A stretch of DNA of 64,000 bases from Salininema proteolyticum (GCF_042685645.1 NZ_JBHUNX010000001.1:620001-684000); one strand, 5' to 3'. Counted from the first letter of the stretch, positions 7,807 through 16,411 are shown. Program-made: numbers and translations. The notes: generated from the sequence alone by a model not told the origin.

Positions 7807-9063
7807 ATGGGTTGGTTTGATGGCTGGAAAGAAGCAATGGTAGATGGTTACTTTGATCAACAAGAGTGGCTAAGAAATGATGGTAAGAGCGCTCCAGTCA
7901 AGGAGATTGACAGCGAGGGAGGGTTGGACAGTGTGCCCACAAGACATGAAGTTCTAGATCTAGTAGAAACTTTCACTCCCATTTTTGAGGAGGGGTACCG
8001 GCGACAGATCGCGCATGACCGTTTTGGCGATCAAACGGACATCTTTTTTAAGACTGACGATCGAGCCAGATCGAAACTAAAGCTGAAGGAAGATGGATAC
8101 TGGATCGAGCAGGCTGATGACGAACGGCAAAGGGAATACCCAAGTCAGAATTTTGTATTGGGGGTGTACAGATATTCTGATGAACTTGGCTTCTTTATGC
8201 CTTCGGAAATTCCAGAAAGTATGGAGATTGGAAATCTGGAAGAACTGAAATCCAGCTGGCGACCGAGCTCTTCATCGGATGTTCATGATATTTGGAGGCA
8301 GGCTCATCACGAAGCCTCCAAGACAACAAGCGAAATTAAGGACGCATTTGATGAGGCAATGCTTCAATGCGATATTGATGGAATTAAAGAATTGATTGAT
8401 CATGTCAATGGAATAGGCAAAAGCATGAATGATATATATGACCAACACAGAGACTCTAGTGTTAAAGAAGTTCTTGATGTCTGGGATTCTTGGGAAGGTG
8501 ACGATGCTGATGCAGCATATGAGACATTCGGAAACAATCTTCCTGGCGCAATGGCGATGCAAAGGGAAGGGTCCTTTCGGATAGCGGAAGCAGTTTCAGC
8601 GGAGGGATCGGCTCAAGCATCTGCTATGATAGCCTGCTATAACTCTATGGCTGTGATATGGGAAAGGCTATTGGAAGAGCTGAATCCAACAACGCCTCTT
8701 GATAAATCAGTGAACAAAGTGACCGGTTCCTTGTCGGTCAATCGAATACCTTGGGCAGGTGACATTATTGCAACTACTGATTTTGTAGTTGAAGTTGCGA
8801 CTGATGGAAAACTAGAGGGTCTATTTGCCTCGATTGTATCGAAAGCTATATCTGTAGTTTTCCCGGATCATGAGAATGTTCCCGACGGGGCAATATGTGG
8901 GAAGATTCGCGAGTGGCTGTGCGAAGCGGCGGTTGAGATCCTCGATGAGCTATATAACTCTAGAAGTGAGTACCAGAAGAGTCTTGATACGCATGAGCTT
9001 AGCTGGCAGGAAAAATGGTCGACTGATACAATCTATCAGGTTATCCCGGGATATCAAGGATGA
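7807..9063 (+). CDS. Large WXG100-domain-like protein, putative type VII secretion cargo
   Basis: A 418-residue protein starting MGWFDGWKEAM, chosen because AGAAGG lies 10 bases upstream; an in-frame ATG at 7732 lacks one. Around residues 215-300 a helix-WEG-helix unit (DVWDSWEGDDADAAYETF, then a long Ala-rich helix ending MAVIWERLLEEL) matches the WXG100 hairpin embedded in larger actinobacterial proteins. The N-terminal half contains a mixed, uncharacterised region with several Trp residues. The C-terminal 120 residues hold an amphipathic or hydrophobic stretch and three Cys-containing helices of unknown function. AT-rich codons suggest transfer. It could be a secreted effector or toxin, but no catalytic motif is recognised. 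Confidence 0.72.
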   Translation: MGWFDGWKEAMVDGYFDQQEWLRNDGKSAPVKEIDSEGGLDSVPTRHEVLDLVETFTPIFEEGYRRQIAHDRFGDQTDIFFKTDDRARSKLKLKEDGYWIEQADDERQREYPSQNFVLGVYRYSDELGFFMPSEIPESMEIGNLEELKSSWRPSSSSDVHDIWRQAHHEASKTTSEIKDAFDEAMLQCDIDGIKELIDHVNGIGKSMNDIYDQHRDSSVKEVLDVWDSWEGDDADAAYETFGNNLPGAMAMQREGSFRIAEAVSAEGSAQASAMIACYNSMAVIWERLLEELNPTTPLDKSVNKVTGSLSVNRIPWAGDIIATTDFVVEVATDGKLEGLFASIVSKAISVVFPDHENVPDGAICGKIREWLCEAAVEILDELYNSRSEYQKSLDTHELSWQEKWSTDTIYQVIPGYQG

Positions 9064-9082
9064 TGGAATCGAGCGTGAATTA

Positions 9083-9754
9083 ATGACCTATATGAGGAAC
9101 CTGGCTCTGGTATCAGTACTTTCATTGGCTGGGCTAGTTGGCTGTACAACTCAACCTGATACTGAAACCCCTAACACTACCACCTCCTCAAACGAATTCG
9201 AAGAGTGGGCTCCAAGCTCAAATATGTGTGATTTCCTCGGTATGGGACTGTTCAATGATCTCTTGGCGGATCATGGATATGATATTTCTAGGGATGATGA
9301 CAATTCTGAGAATGAAAGGTGCAATGTTAAGGGGGAGAGGGATCTTGAAAATGAGGATAGGGTCCCACATATGGTTGCGATTCCAAGCATCAAGAAGTTT
9401 GAGTCAAATGTAGGCGCCTCTGAATATTATGAAAAGCCTGAAATGACTTTGGCCAAGTCATATATGGATGGGTACCCCGATGAGGACATAATTATGGTGG
9501 AACTTGGTGGCCAGTGGGATGACGGCGTGATTCTCGGTCGTACAAGTTCGTATGATAGTGGTCCTTTTTTTGCGATTGGGAGAATGGGTAGCGTCGTAGT
9601 TTCGTATCGATTTGAGTACTGGTCGGAACTTGAATCAGATGCATGCTCTAAGGAAGAATCAACTGATTGTTCCATTGCTCCAGAAAAATTGGCTAAATGG
9701 TTGGAAGAAGAACTATTTCCTTCTGTAGAAAGCCATATCATCGATGAATTCTAG
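9083..9754 (+). CDS. Lipoprotein, DUF3558-like
   Basis: The frame starts MTYMRNLALVSVLSLAGLVGC, a signal peptide with the lipobox LVGC; a second ATG at 9092 is equally possible. The mature part (about 200 residues) begins with a Thr/Ser-rich linker, then MCDFLGMGLFNDLL and a second Cys 37 residues on, a spacing reminiscent of DUF3558 lipoproteins that accompany actinobacterial secretion and cell-surface loci. Further Cys residues lie near the C-terminus. It follows the WXG100-like gene by 19 bases, so the two are probably co-transcribed. It might be a surface partner or immunity factor; that is inference. Confidence 0.75.
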   Translation: MTYMRNLALVSVLSLAGLVGCTTQPDTETPNTTTSSNEFEEWAPSSNMCDFLGMGLFNDLLADHGYDISRDDDNSENERCNVKGERDLENEDRVPHMVAIPSIKKFESNVGASEYYEKPEMTLAKSYMDGYPDEDIIMVELGGQWDDGVILGRTSSYDSGPFFAIGRMGSVVVSYRFEYWSELESDACSKEESTDCSIAPEKLAKWLEEELFPSVESHIIDEF

Positions 9755-9927
9755 CGTTATTGTGAAGCTTACACCTGGGCACGTGTTGCCATGGGTCAAG
9801 AAGGCGATTGCAGGAGCTTCATGCAATTGTCTCGTGTGAGTGACATGCTGCGTGTGCAGGGTATTTGACTACTCATGAGTCGGGGAAGCGGTGGCAACGG
9901 CAGCGCCCGTCGTGAGATCGCTGGAAT

Positions 9928-10794
9928 ATGAAAACAACAGAAGCGATCAAGAACAGGGCGCAGCCTCCTCTTGACCATACGACCGGACTCTCGTACAGGC
10001 AACTGGCATCTCTCGCTCACGGGGTCGAGAGAACGATCGGGCCGTGGCAGCCGGCCACCGGACGCCAGAAGGCTCTCTCAGCGTTCATGGCCGTGGTCGT
10101 CACCGTAAACTACCTGCGCCGCAATGACTGTCAAGAAGCCGTTGGCGAACACTTCCTCGTCTCCCAGTCCACCGTCTCCCGCTACATCAAGAAGCTGGAA
10201 CCGGTCGTGTCGGTCCTGCTCGACGACCTCATGGCGCGCCTGCGGGCTGCTGCCCTGGCCGAGGCCCTGATCGTCGACGGATTCCTCGTCCTCACCGGGG
10301 AACGGAAGTGGTTCGACGGCCTCTACTCCGGCAAACGCCACGACACCGGAGCGAATCTACAGGCCATCGCGACCCTCCGCGGCCGGGTCATCGACCTCTC
10401 CCCACCGCTGCGGGGCTCGGTCCACGACTCCCGCGCGTTCACCGACACCGGCCTGGACAAGGCCTACAAGATCCACTGCAGCCCTCAAGGTCCCGGCATG
10501 CTCGGCGACAAGGCCTACATCGGGAAAGTGCCGGTCACTCCGGTACGGAAGCCGGCCTACCGCGACCTGACCGAGGAGGAGCGAGAGTTTAATCGCAGCA
10601 TCAACTCCAACCGCGCGGCCGTGGAACGGGGCATCTCCCACCTGCGCAACTGGAGAATCCTGGCGACTGGTTACCGCCGCCCTCTCCTCTACCTCTACCG
10701 AACCTCACAGACCGTCATGAAACTAGAACAGTACGCGATTCACCCAGAAGAGGTGTCAACGGTCTTGCGAACTTCCCCACTGGCGGACTCGTAA
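9928..10794 (+). CDS. IS5-family transposase, 3-prime end replaced by IS21 sequence
   Basis: A 288-residue DDE transposase of the HTH plus DDE_Tnp_4 kind. A helix-turn-helix region (residues 60-95, ending STVSRYIKKL) precedes the RNase H-like core: Asp in LIVDGFLV, Asp in PGMLGDKAYIG and Glu in NSNRAAVERGISHLRNW. The last nine residues (LRTSPLADS, codons 280-288) and the stop are encoded by the left end of the inserted IS21 element, so the native C-terminus is lost. The core catalytic residues are intact and activity cannot be excluded. Confidence 0.85.
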   Translation: MKTTEAIKNRAQPPLDHTTGLSYRQLASLAHGVERTIGPWQPATGRQKALSAFMAVVVTVNYLRRNDCQEAVGEHFLVSQSTVSRYIKKLEPVVSVLLDDLMARLRAAALAEALIVDGFLVLTGERKWFDGLYSGKRHDTGANLQAIATLRGRVIDLSPPLRGSVHDSRAFTDTGLDKAYKIHCSPQGPGMLGDKAYIGKVPVTPVRKPAYRDLTEEEREFNRSINSNRAAVERGISHLRNWRILATGYRRPLLYLYRTSQTVMKLEQYAIHPEEVSTVLRTSPLADS

Positions 10795-10834
10795 GGTCCC
10801 TGCTGGCGGACATCTAAGTTCCCCAGAACACGAC
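10774..10834. repeat. IS21 left-end transposase-binding repeats (3 copies)
   Basis: Three related 15-bp units start at 10774 (TCCCCACTGGCGGAC), 10797 (TCCCTGCTGGCGGAC) and 10820 (TCCCCAGAACACGAC), each 23 bases apart. Spaced terminal repeats are a hallmark of IS21 ends. The first unit is also read as the last codons of the interrupted IS5 transposase. Confidence 0.8.
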
Positions 10835-10847
10835 TGAACGTTTCCGT

Positions 10848-11693
10848 TTAGCTACTGAAAGAAACGACTCCTTTGCCAGTAGTCGCTTCGTTCAACCGGT
10901 GGCTCTCGCCTGAGGTGACGGCGATGTGCGCGTGGTGCAGCAGCCGATCGACAGTGGCCGTGGCCAGTGTTTTCGGCATAATCTCATCGAACCCGCTGGG
11001 GTGGAGGTTGGACGAGACGGCCAGGGAGCGTTTCTCATAGGCGCTGTCGACCAGGCGGTAGAACCCTTCGGCAGCGTCGTCGGAGACTGGAAGCAGGCCG
11101 ATGTCGTCGACGATGATCAGGTCAGCCCGGGCGATTCTGTTGAACGCCTTGTTGACCGTGTCGTCAACGCGGTGGCGTCGGACGATCGCTCCGAGGTCTT
11201 CGATCGTGAACCAGGAGACGGCCAGGCCGGCGTCAACGGCTGTCTGTCCGATGGCTTCGCTGAAGTGCGACTTGCCTGTTCCTGAAGGACCACAGATGCA
11301 GAGGTTCTCCCTGCGACCGATCCATTCGAGCGTGCGCAGCGCCTGCTGAGTCGGGGCGGGGATCGACGAGGCGGTCTCGTCCCAGACATGGAAGGTCTTC
11401 CCCGTGGGGAACCCTGCCCGTTTGCGTCTGGTGCGCAGGTTGGAAGACTCCCGGCCGGCGACTTCCTCGGCCAGCAAGACGCGGACGATCTCGGCCGGGT
11501 CCCAACGCTGGGCCTTGGCGGTCGGGACGACCTCCTCCAACGCTCGCCGGAAATAGGGCATCTTCAGCCGTTTGGTGAGGGCGATGGCCTCCTCGTAAGC
11601 CTGCCCGGTCGCGGCGGCGACGGCAGATGCGGGCGCCGCCATTCGAGGTGGGACCGGGGCGGAGGTGGTGTCGGTCAATGGTTTACCTTTCAC
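10848..11693 (-). CDS. istB: IS21 helper ATPase IstB
   Basis: This 281-residue AAA+ protein assists the transposase in strand transfer and target immunity. It shows Walker A CGPSGTGKSHF near residue 135, Walker B DLIIVDDIGLLP near 190 and a sensor region KRSLAVSSNLHPSGF. The N-terminal part carries the helical IstB extension that contacts IstA (KRLKMPYFRRALEEV). It lies 52 bases downstream of istA, as usual for the family, and appears full length. Confidence 0.92.
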   Translation of the reverse strand: MKGKPLTDTTSAPVPPRMAAPASAVAAATGQAYEEAIALTKRLKMPYFRRALEEVVPTAKAQRWDPAEIVRVLLAEEVAGRESSNLRTRRKRAGFPTGKTFHVWDETASSIPAPTQQALRTLEWIGRRENLCICGPSGTGKSHFSEAIGQTAVDAGLAVSWFTIEDLGAIVRRHRVDDTVNKAFNRIARADLIIVDDIGLLPVSDDAAEGFYRLVDSAYEKRSLAVSSNLHPSGFDEIMPKTLATATVDRLLHHAHIAVTSGESHRLNEATTGKGVVSFSS

Positions 11694-11745
11694 TCATCAT
11701 ATTTGTTTGGCCTCGAACCCGGCATAGCCCAGGTTCGGGGCTTTT

Positions 11746-13227
11746 CTAGTTCGGTCCGAAGGACGCCCAAGCGCCAGTGCCCGGCTGTAGGGAGTGGTCC
11801 TCCGAAGCGCGTGTGACCTCGGCGCGGGCGCGGTATTGCTGGTAGGCGAGGATGTCGTCGAACGAAGCGGTGTCGAACCGCTCTGCGGTGCAGGCGGTGG
11901 CCAACGCTCGGATGACAGCGGGCCTGCCGTGGTCGCAGACAGCTTCGAGCGCTCGGGTCATGGTCTGGGAGATCCTCGAGGCGCCTGCGGCTGCGGCGGC
12001 GATCAGCCATTCCTCCGCCTCGTGCCCGAGGGCGAGGAACTGGGATTCGATCTTGTTGCCGGGTTTCGGGCGCCGGTTCCCGCGGGTCGAAGGCGGGTAG
12101 TGGTCGTCGTTGATCGATGGTTGGCCTGGTGTGGAACGCGTGTGGCGGGCGACCTCGCGGGCTCCGGCCTCGCTTGCAGCGACGATGACGACCTCGTCGC
12201 CATCATGGCGAACCCAGACAGTCTGATCGGTAAGCTGGTGCGGGACGGAATAGACGACCCGGTTGAGCGTGACCGTCGCGTCCCTCCTGACCCGCCGAGT
12301 CTCCCCGAACGCTGCCGAGAACGGTTCCTCTGGGACCAGGTGCAGACGGGTCTGTTCCTCCATCAGGGCCTCTGCCGGGACGCGTTGAGTGGCGGTATGG
12401 ACGCGGAAGTTCACTTCTTCGGACCAGGCCTCGCAAGCCTCTTCCAGGGCGGAGAACGCCCCGTACTGGGCCCGCAGGTTGACGGCGGTGGGGACGAGGT
12501 CGCGCTTGGCGATCTTCACCGTGTTCTCCGACCCGCCCTTGGACTCTGGATCGGCTGGGAGACAGGTGCGGACGGTCGTGCCGTAGAACCGTCCGACCTG
12601 CGCCATGGTTGGATGGCGGACTGGGATGCCGGCGACGTGGTCGAGCGTGACGGTCTTTTCGTTGTCGGTCAAGACGTAGGTCGGGACGCCCCCGATGATG
12701 CGGAACGTCCGGTCTAGGCAGGCGGCGACGGTCGGCAACGTCTTGTCCCAGATGGGGAACACGACGCGGAAGCGTGACCAGGCCAGCCAAGCACACCACA
12801 AGTGCGTGCGCTGCCCGTCGACCTTCGGGCCTTCGCCGTAGTCGTATTGCAGCCACATGCCCGGCTCAGGGATCCAGGGACGGTAAACGCGCCGGTTCCC
12901 CGACCGCCAGGCGTGCTTCGCCGCGGCCACGGCCCGCCGTGTCGTCCGGTCAGTGCCCGTGAATCCCAGCGCGGTCAGCTTGCGGTGTACGACATCAGCG
13001 CCGATCTTGCCCTTGGAACGCTCGACGAGCTCCTCGATTTTAGGCAGGTAGGTGTCGATCATCTTCGCCCGCGGCTTGCGCGCGGTGGGGTCGACGCCCT
13101 GGCCGCGCAGCGCGACGTAGTGGGCGACAGTGTGGTGGTCGCAGCCGGCGAGTTCAGCGGCTTTGCGGTACGAGCCGGTCAGGTCGTAGGCCTCGAGGAT
13201 TTCCATGATCTCCCTATCCGATTTCAC
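11746..13227 (-). CDS. istA: IS21 transposase IstA
   Basis: A 493-residue DDE recombinase. It has an N-terminal helix-turn-helix (MEILEAYDLTGSYRKAAELAGCDHHTV), then the rve-type catalytic core with Asp in WLQYDYGEGP, Asp in YVLTDNEKTV and Glu in DPESKGGSENTVKIAK, and a C-terminal Mu-like beta-barrel region (NRVVYSVPHQLTDQ). All key residues are present, so the element may still be mobile. Confidence 0.93.
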   Translation of the reverse strand: MKSDREIMEILEAYDLTGSYRKAAELAGCDHHTVAHYVALRGQGVDPTARKPRAKMIDTYLPKIEELVERSKGKIGADVVHRKLTALGFTGTDRTTRRAVAAAKHAWRSGNRRVYRPWIPEPGMWLQYDYGEGPKVDGQRTHLWCAWLAWSRFRVVFPIWDKTLPTVAACLDRTFRIIGGVPTYVLTDNEKTVTLDHVAGIPVRHPTMAQVGRFYGTTVRTCLPADPESKGGSENTVKIAKRDLVPTAVNLRAQYGAFSALEEACEAWSEEVNFRVHTATQRVPAEALMEEQTRLHLVPEEPFSAAFGETRRVRRDATVTLNRVVYSVPHQLTDQTVWVRHDGDEVVIVAASEAGAREVARHTRSTPGQPSINDDHYPPSTRGNRRPKPGNKIESQFLALGHEAEEWLIAAAAAGASRISQTMTRALEAVCDHGRPAVIRALATACTAERFDTASFDDILAYQQYRARAEVTRASEDHSLQPGTGAWASFGPN

Positions 13228-13253
13228 AACCGGTAATCATCCAGAACACGATT

Positions 13254-13338
13254 CGATAACAGTGGGGAATTTTCGTGTCCGTGAGTGGGGACCCAGTCCT
13301 GTCCGCCAGCGGGGACTCTAACTGGCCACCATTGGGGA
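13254..13338. repeat. IS21 right-end transposase-binding repeats (4 copies)
   Basis: Four related 15-bp units start at 13254, 13277 (GTCCGTGAGTGGGGA), 13301 (GTCCGCCAGCGGGGA) and 13324 (GGCCACCATTGGGGA), 23-24 bases apart and inverted relative to the left end. The element therefore has three repeats at one end and four at the other. Confidence 0.8.
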
Positions 13339-13685
13339 GTTTGGCACGTCCACTAACAAAGAGGCTTTTGCATGAAGCTCCAGGTGTCCGAGATAGCCGG
13401 TTCTGGCGTGTGAAGAGGTATCCATTGCAGGATATATGGAAGGCGCACTTTCCGTGGTCCTGTGAATGTTGTCAAGTCGGAACTTGATCGTTCCTCGCTC
13501 GCTGCTCCTTGAAGTGGATGAGTTTCATGGTGCCGACTCGCGGCGGCTGAGGTTCAGCGCGCAATAAGGCCTGCGTCTAGTACCGAATTGGTGATGCTCT
13601 GGGCAGGCTCTCAGTCTCGAGGTAAGGGTTGGGGTGGTTGGGGATTTTCTCGGACGTTAGGCTTATGGTTTGGTCGACCTAGAAG

Positions 13686-14927
13686 ATGAGCTCCAAGAGC
13701 GACAAGGAAGCCAGGATGGCGATGGGTGGGAGGGCGGCCCTGTATACAGGTGCCGCAGCAGCAACGGTTTTGCTTGTGAGCCTGGTGTTCTGGGCTGTGG
13801 GAGACGACGATCCAGACGAGAATCGCCCGGAAAGTCCAGTGGCGTTGAGCCCCTCGCCTGTCGAGGAGGCGGGCATGACTGTTGAGCCGGCCTGGCTGGA
13901 TGTCGAAGGCTCCTCGATCGAACTGGTCGCCAACAGGCTTGTGGTCGCGGAAGAAGCTGACGGGACCTCGTCGGCCGAGGTTTTCGATGCCACCAGCGGC
14001 GAGCTGATCTCCGAAATACCGTTCGATCATTACCTGGAGACTGACTGCGGGGACGACAAGTTCCTGGGCGCGTTCGACTACAACGGCCAGGCTCTTCTAC
14101 TCCACGCGGGGCACACGACCACCAAATCCATGGGGGAGTTCCGCGTCGTCGAAGCGGACACCGGCGAAGAGCTTTGGACGACCGAGTGGGAAACGACCGA
14201 AGACTGCGCCTGGCCAACCGTGGAAATGCGGAGCGACACCACCTTCCTCGTCAAGGGCGGCCACGACATCGCCAAAGGGCGAGGCCGGGTAGGAGCGGAT
14301 GACGCCTCGCTCATGGAAATAGAGTTCCCCGGTGATCCCATAGGCATGCAGGATCGCGAGGTCATCACCTGGCGCCAGGAAGACGAGTCCGCTCATCTCT
14401 ACAAGTCGGCGATCGATGGGCTCGCCGCGTTCGACACGGAGATGGAACTAGAGGACAAGCCCGGGTCGATCGTCAACGGCTACTTGTCAGTGCGACGAGA
14501 CGACGGTGTTGTCCTGGTCGACCTCGATACCGGAAAGATCGCGGCAGAGATCCCGGAAGCAACCAAGTGCGCCTTCGACGGCGACTCCGTCGTGACATGT
14601 GTGAAGAAGGGCGAGGGCCTGGCGGGCTACTCGCTCGAAGACGGATCACTGCTGTGGGAAGCGGGGGACGACCCCTCGCTTAAACGGTACGGCCAAGACG
14701 TAGAGGTAGCGCTTCAAGAAGCTGAGGACGGCTACCTCATCGCGTCGATGGAAGGCCCCCTCGCCGACTGGACGGTCATAGACACGCTGGAGGGCAAGGC
14801 CGAATCGAAACCGATCGAGGGCCACCTGATGGGCTACGGTGAAGAGTCGGTCTTGATCAGCGATCTCTATAAAGGCAGCGCTGTCCGAGGCAGTCTCCAC
14901 GACGTATCGTGGCCTTGGGGGAATTGA
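13686..14927 (+). CDS. Membrane-anchored PQQ-like beta-propeller protein
   Basis: A 413-residue protein with a short cytoplasmic N-terminus, one membrane helix (ALYTGAAAATVLLVSLVFW, residues 18-36) and a large acidic extracellular domain. The domain contains repeated EVFDATSGELI, VVEADTGEELW, LVDLDTGKIAAEI and GYSLEDGSLLWEAG units, the blade pattern of PQQ-like propellers. Such domains act as scaffolds or ligand sensors, and no enzymatic motif is evident. It returns to normal GC-rich codon use after the insertion region. Its partner may be the following membrane protein gene. Confidence 0.7.
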   Translation: MSSKSDKEARMAMGGRAALYTGAAAATVLLVSLVFWAVGDDDPDENRPESPVALSPSPVEEAGMTVEPAWLDVEGSSIELVANRLVVAEEADGTSSAEVFDATSGELISEIPFDHYLETDCGDDKFLGAFDYNGQALLLHAGHTTTKSMGEFRVVEADTGEELWTTEWETTEDCAWPTVEMRSDTTFLVKGGHDIAKGRGRVGADDASLMEIEFPGDPIGMQDREVITWRQEDESAHLYKSAIDGLAAFDTEMELEDKPGSIVNGYLSVRRDDGVVLVDLDTGKIAAEIPEATKCAFDGDSVVTCVKKGEGLAGYSLEDGSLLWEAGDDPSLKRYGQDVEVALQEAEDGYLIASMEGPLADWTVIDTLEGKAESKPIEGHLMGYGEESVLISDLYKGSAVRGSLHDVSWPWGN

Positions 14928-15011
14928 CGAATACCGCCTTAACGGGGCGACCGGGACTAACGGTGAGCACGGCGGTGGCAGCCCGACGGTGTTCACGGAA
15001 GGACGCCCGCA

Positions 15012-15605
15012 ATGTCTCAGCGAACTCGGATCTTCGTCCACCGCATCGCCTTCACCGTGGTGGCGGTGATGACCTTCTACCTGGTGCTCAGCACCTTCCT
15101 GCCGATGGTCGACGGCCGATCGCTGTGGACTTACCCATGGGACAGCGCGATAGGCGAGATGGCGCTCATGTTCGCTGCGGCGATCGTCGTCATCGGCACG
15201 GCCATGGTCGTCTGGGCCTTCGCCCCCGACATATGGACATGGACCGCCCTGATAGCCATCATGGCCGGCGCATGGGTGGCGACTGTGGCACTGGGAAGAG
15301 TCGACACGCTGGCCTCATCGGTCCACCACGAAATGCTGCCGTCGGCGGTCGTTGCTTCTTTGCTGGCGTACGCGGCGGCATTCGTCGCCAGCTTCATCCG
15401 GCCGGCGGGCTACACGCACCTCACGAAATGGCTGAGATGGCGCCACTCGAACGACGACGAAGTGCGGCTAGGCGTCTACTCGGAGAAGATCTTCCGCCGC
15501 ACGGCAGAGCAGACGGCGAAAAAGAAGGAACGCTACCTGGGCCCGGACGTCATCCCGACTCAGCGGTTCAGCGGGCAGTCCTCGGGTCGGTCCGACAGAA
15601 CGTGA
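15012..15605 (+). CDS. Integral membrane protein, four helices, unknown function
   Basis: A 197-residue protein with four hydrophobic segments (about residues 10-30, 48-70, 76-98 and 115-135), a long basic C-terminal cytoplasmic tail (KWLRWRHSNDDE, EKIFRRTAEQTAKKKERY) and no recognised domain. It starts 84 bases after the propeller gene and may be co-transcribed. Its 3-prime end overlaps the convergent downstream gene by 46 bases. Confidence 0.65.
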   Translation: MSQRTRIFVHRIAFTVVAVMTFYLVLSTFLPMVDGRSLWTYPWDSAIGEMALMFAAAIVVIGTAMVVWAFAPDIWTWTALIAIMAGAWVATVALGRVDTLASSVHHEMLPSAVVASLLAYAAAFVASFIRPAGYTHLTKWLRWRHSNDDEVRLGVYSEKIFRRTAEQTAKKKERYLGPDVIPTQRFSGQSSGRSDRT

Positions 15606-16399
15606 GCGCCATGGGAACCATCGGTCGAGAGCAGATCGGCACGGGACAGGCGGAACGCCAGTAGCGCGATGAGGCTCGACTCCATGGCCTCCTGGAACCG
15701 CTCCTCGTCGGTCAGCCGGGGATCGGCGAGAATGCCGGCCCGGTGGTCCATGGACGTCTCCAGGGCACTGGTGAGATAGAAGGCGGCCCTTCCTCGGGGG
15801 AAGTTCTCGGTCACGACCTTGACGTCGCCCTCGAGGAAAGTCCCGGCTCGCATTTGGGCAGCGACTTCGGGGATGTTCTCGGCATCTAGGGGGACGATGT
15901 CCAGAACCTCGCCGCAGAAGTCCTCGTCTAGGGTCAGGAAGAACGCGTCTTGGCGCTCGCCCCGTTGGAAGATCGCGAGGATCCACGTCTGGTTCGAGTC
16001 GTCGGCGTGCGAGTAGATCGTCTCGATGGACCGCACCTTCTCGGTCAGCTCTTCCGCCCACTCGGGCGTCTCCACGCCATTGGCGCGGAGCTCGGACGCG
16101 GCACGGGAGGCGGCGTTGTTGAGCCCCCGGAAACGGGTCGTGGAAAGCGCGGAGAGCGCCAGGAGCGCACCGGTGTCGCCGAAGGACGCAATGTGAGAGA
16201 CCAGCCGCTGCACGATCTGCCCCGAGCTGAGCACGTCAAGATTCTCGACGGGCAGCACCTCGGAGACGAGCATGGACTCGGCGAGCACGGGCGTCCGCTC
16301 GGCGGCGAGCGCCTCGAAGAGCTCCTTGTCGAGGCCGATGAGGATCTCCTCGAACTCGGCCAGTTGGGCGGGGTCCAGCTTGTTGCGTCGGAAAACCAT
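15560..16399 (-). CDS. Hypothetical cytoplasmic protein
   Basis: A 279-residue soluble protein with no signal peptide or membrane segment. The N-terminal half is helical (VFRRNKLDPAQLAEFEEILIGLDKELFEAL), and the second half is a mixed region with acidic strands (AFFLTLDEDFCGEVLDIVPL). No conserved motif is recognised. It lies 12 bases downstream of the Nudix gene on the same strand and overlaps the convergent membrane-protein gene tail to tail. Confidence 0.6.
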   Translation of the reverse strand: MVFRRNKLDPAQLAEFEEILIGLDKELFEALAAERTPVLAESMLVSEVLPVENLDVLSSGQIVQRLVSHIASFGDTGALLALSALSTTRFRGLNNAASRAASELRANGVETPEWAEELTEKVRSIETIYSHADDSNQTWILAIFQRGERQDAFFLTLDEDFCGEVLDIVPLDAENIPEVAAQMRAGTFLEGDVKVVTENFPRGRAAFYLTSALETSMDHRAGILADPRLTDEERFQEAMESSLIALLAFRLSRADLLSTDGSHGAHVLSDRPEDCPLNR

Positions 16400-16411
16400 T
16401 CGTCGATCGTC

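Larger units (their letters stand above)
10766..13346 (-). mobile_element. IS21-family insertion sequence with istA and istB
   Basis: The element runs from TGCGAACTTCCCC at 10766 to GGGGAGTTTGGCA at 13346, with TG...CA ends and related terminal sequences. Characteristic multiple 15-bp terminal repeats lie at both ends. It carries istA and istB, both on the minus strand and apparently intact. The flanking bases (GGTCT and CGTCC) do not form a clean target duplication, so either the boundary is off by a base or two or the flanks changed after insertion. Confidence 0.82.
9814..13380 (+). mobile_element. IS5-family (DDE_Tnp_4 type) insertion sequence, interrupted by an IS21 element
   Basis: Perfect 13-bp terminal inverted repeats, GAGCTTCATGCAA at 9814-9826 and TTGCATGAAGCTC at 13368-13380, are flanked on both sides by the trinucleotide CAG (9811-9813 and 13381-13383), the target duplication. 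Its transposase gene starts at 9928. The whole IS21-type element lies inside, at the 3-prime end of that gene. Without it the element would be close to 990 bp, a normal size for the family. Confidence 0.85.
9744..13487 (+). pseudogene. 57-codon reading frame split by nested insertion sequences
   Basis: An ATG at 9744 overlaps the lipoprotein stop. Its frame runs MNSSVIVKLTPGHVLPW to codon 23, where the IS5-type element begins. If the element and one CAG copy are removed, codon 24 is rebuilt and the frame continues from 13384 (VRDSRFWRVKRYPLQDIW and on) to a stop at 13487. The rebuilt 57-residue product is basic, Trp-rich, and has three Cys near its end. No family is recognised. The overlap with the lipoprotein gene suggests coupling, but a chance open frame of this length is possible. 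Confidence 0.4.

Noticed and set aside
10774..10834. CRISPR-like array
   Set aside because: Only three short degenerate units of a fixed IS21 end pattern; spacers are eight bases and no cas genes are present.
9814..13380. Composite transposon carrying cargo
   Set aside because: The two elements are nested and of different families; no cargo gene lies between like copies.
13275..13487. 70-codon plus-strand ORF at the IS right edge
   Set aside because: Its start lies in the IS21 terminal repeats; only the last 34 codons belong to host DNA and these fit the split 57-codon frame.
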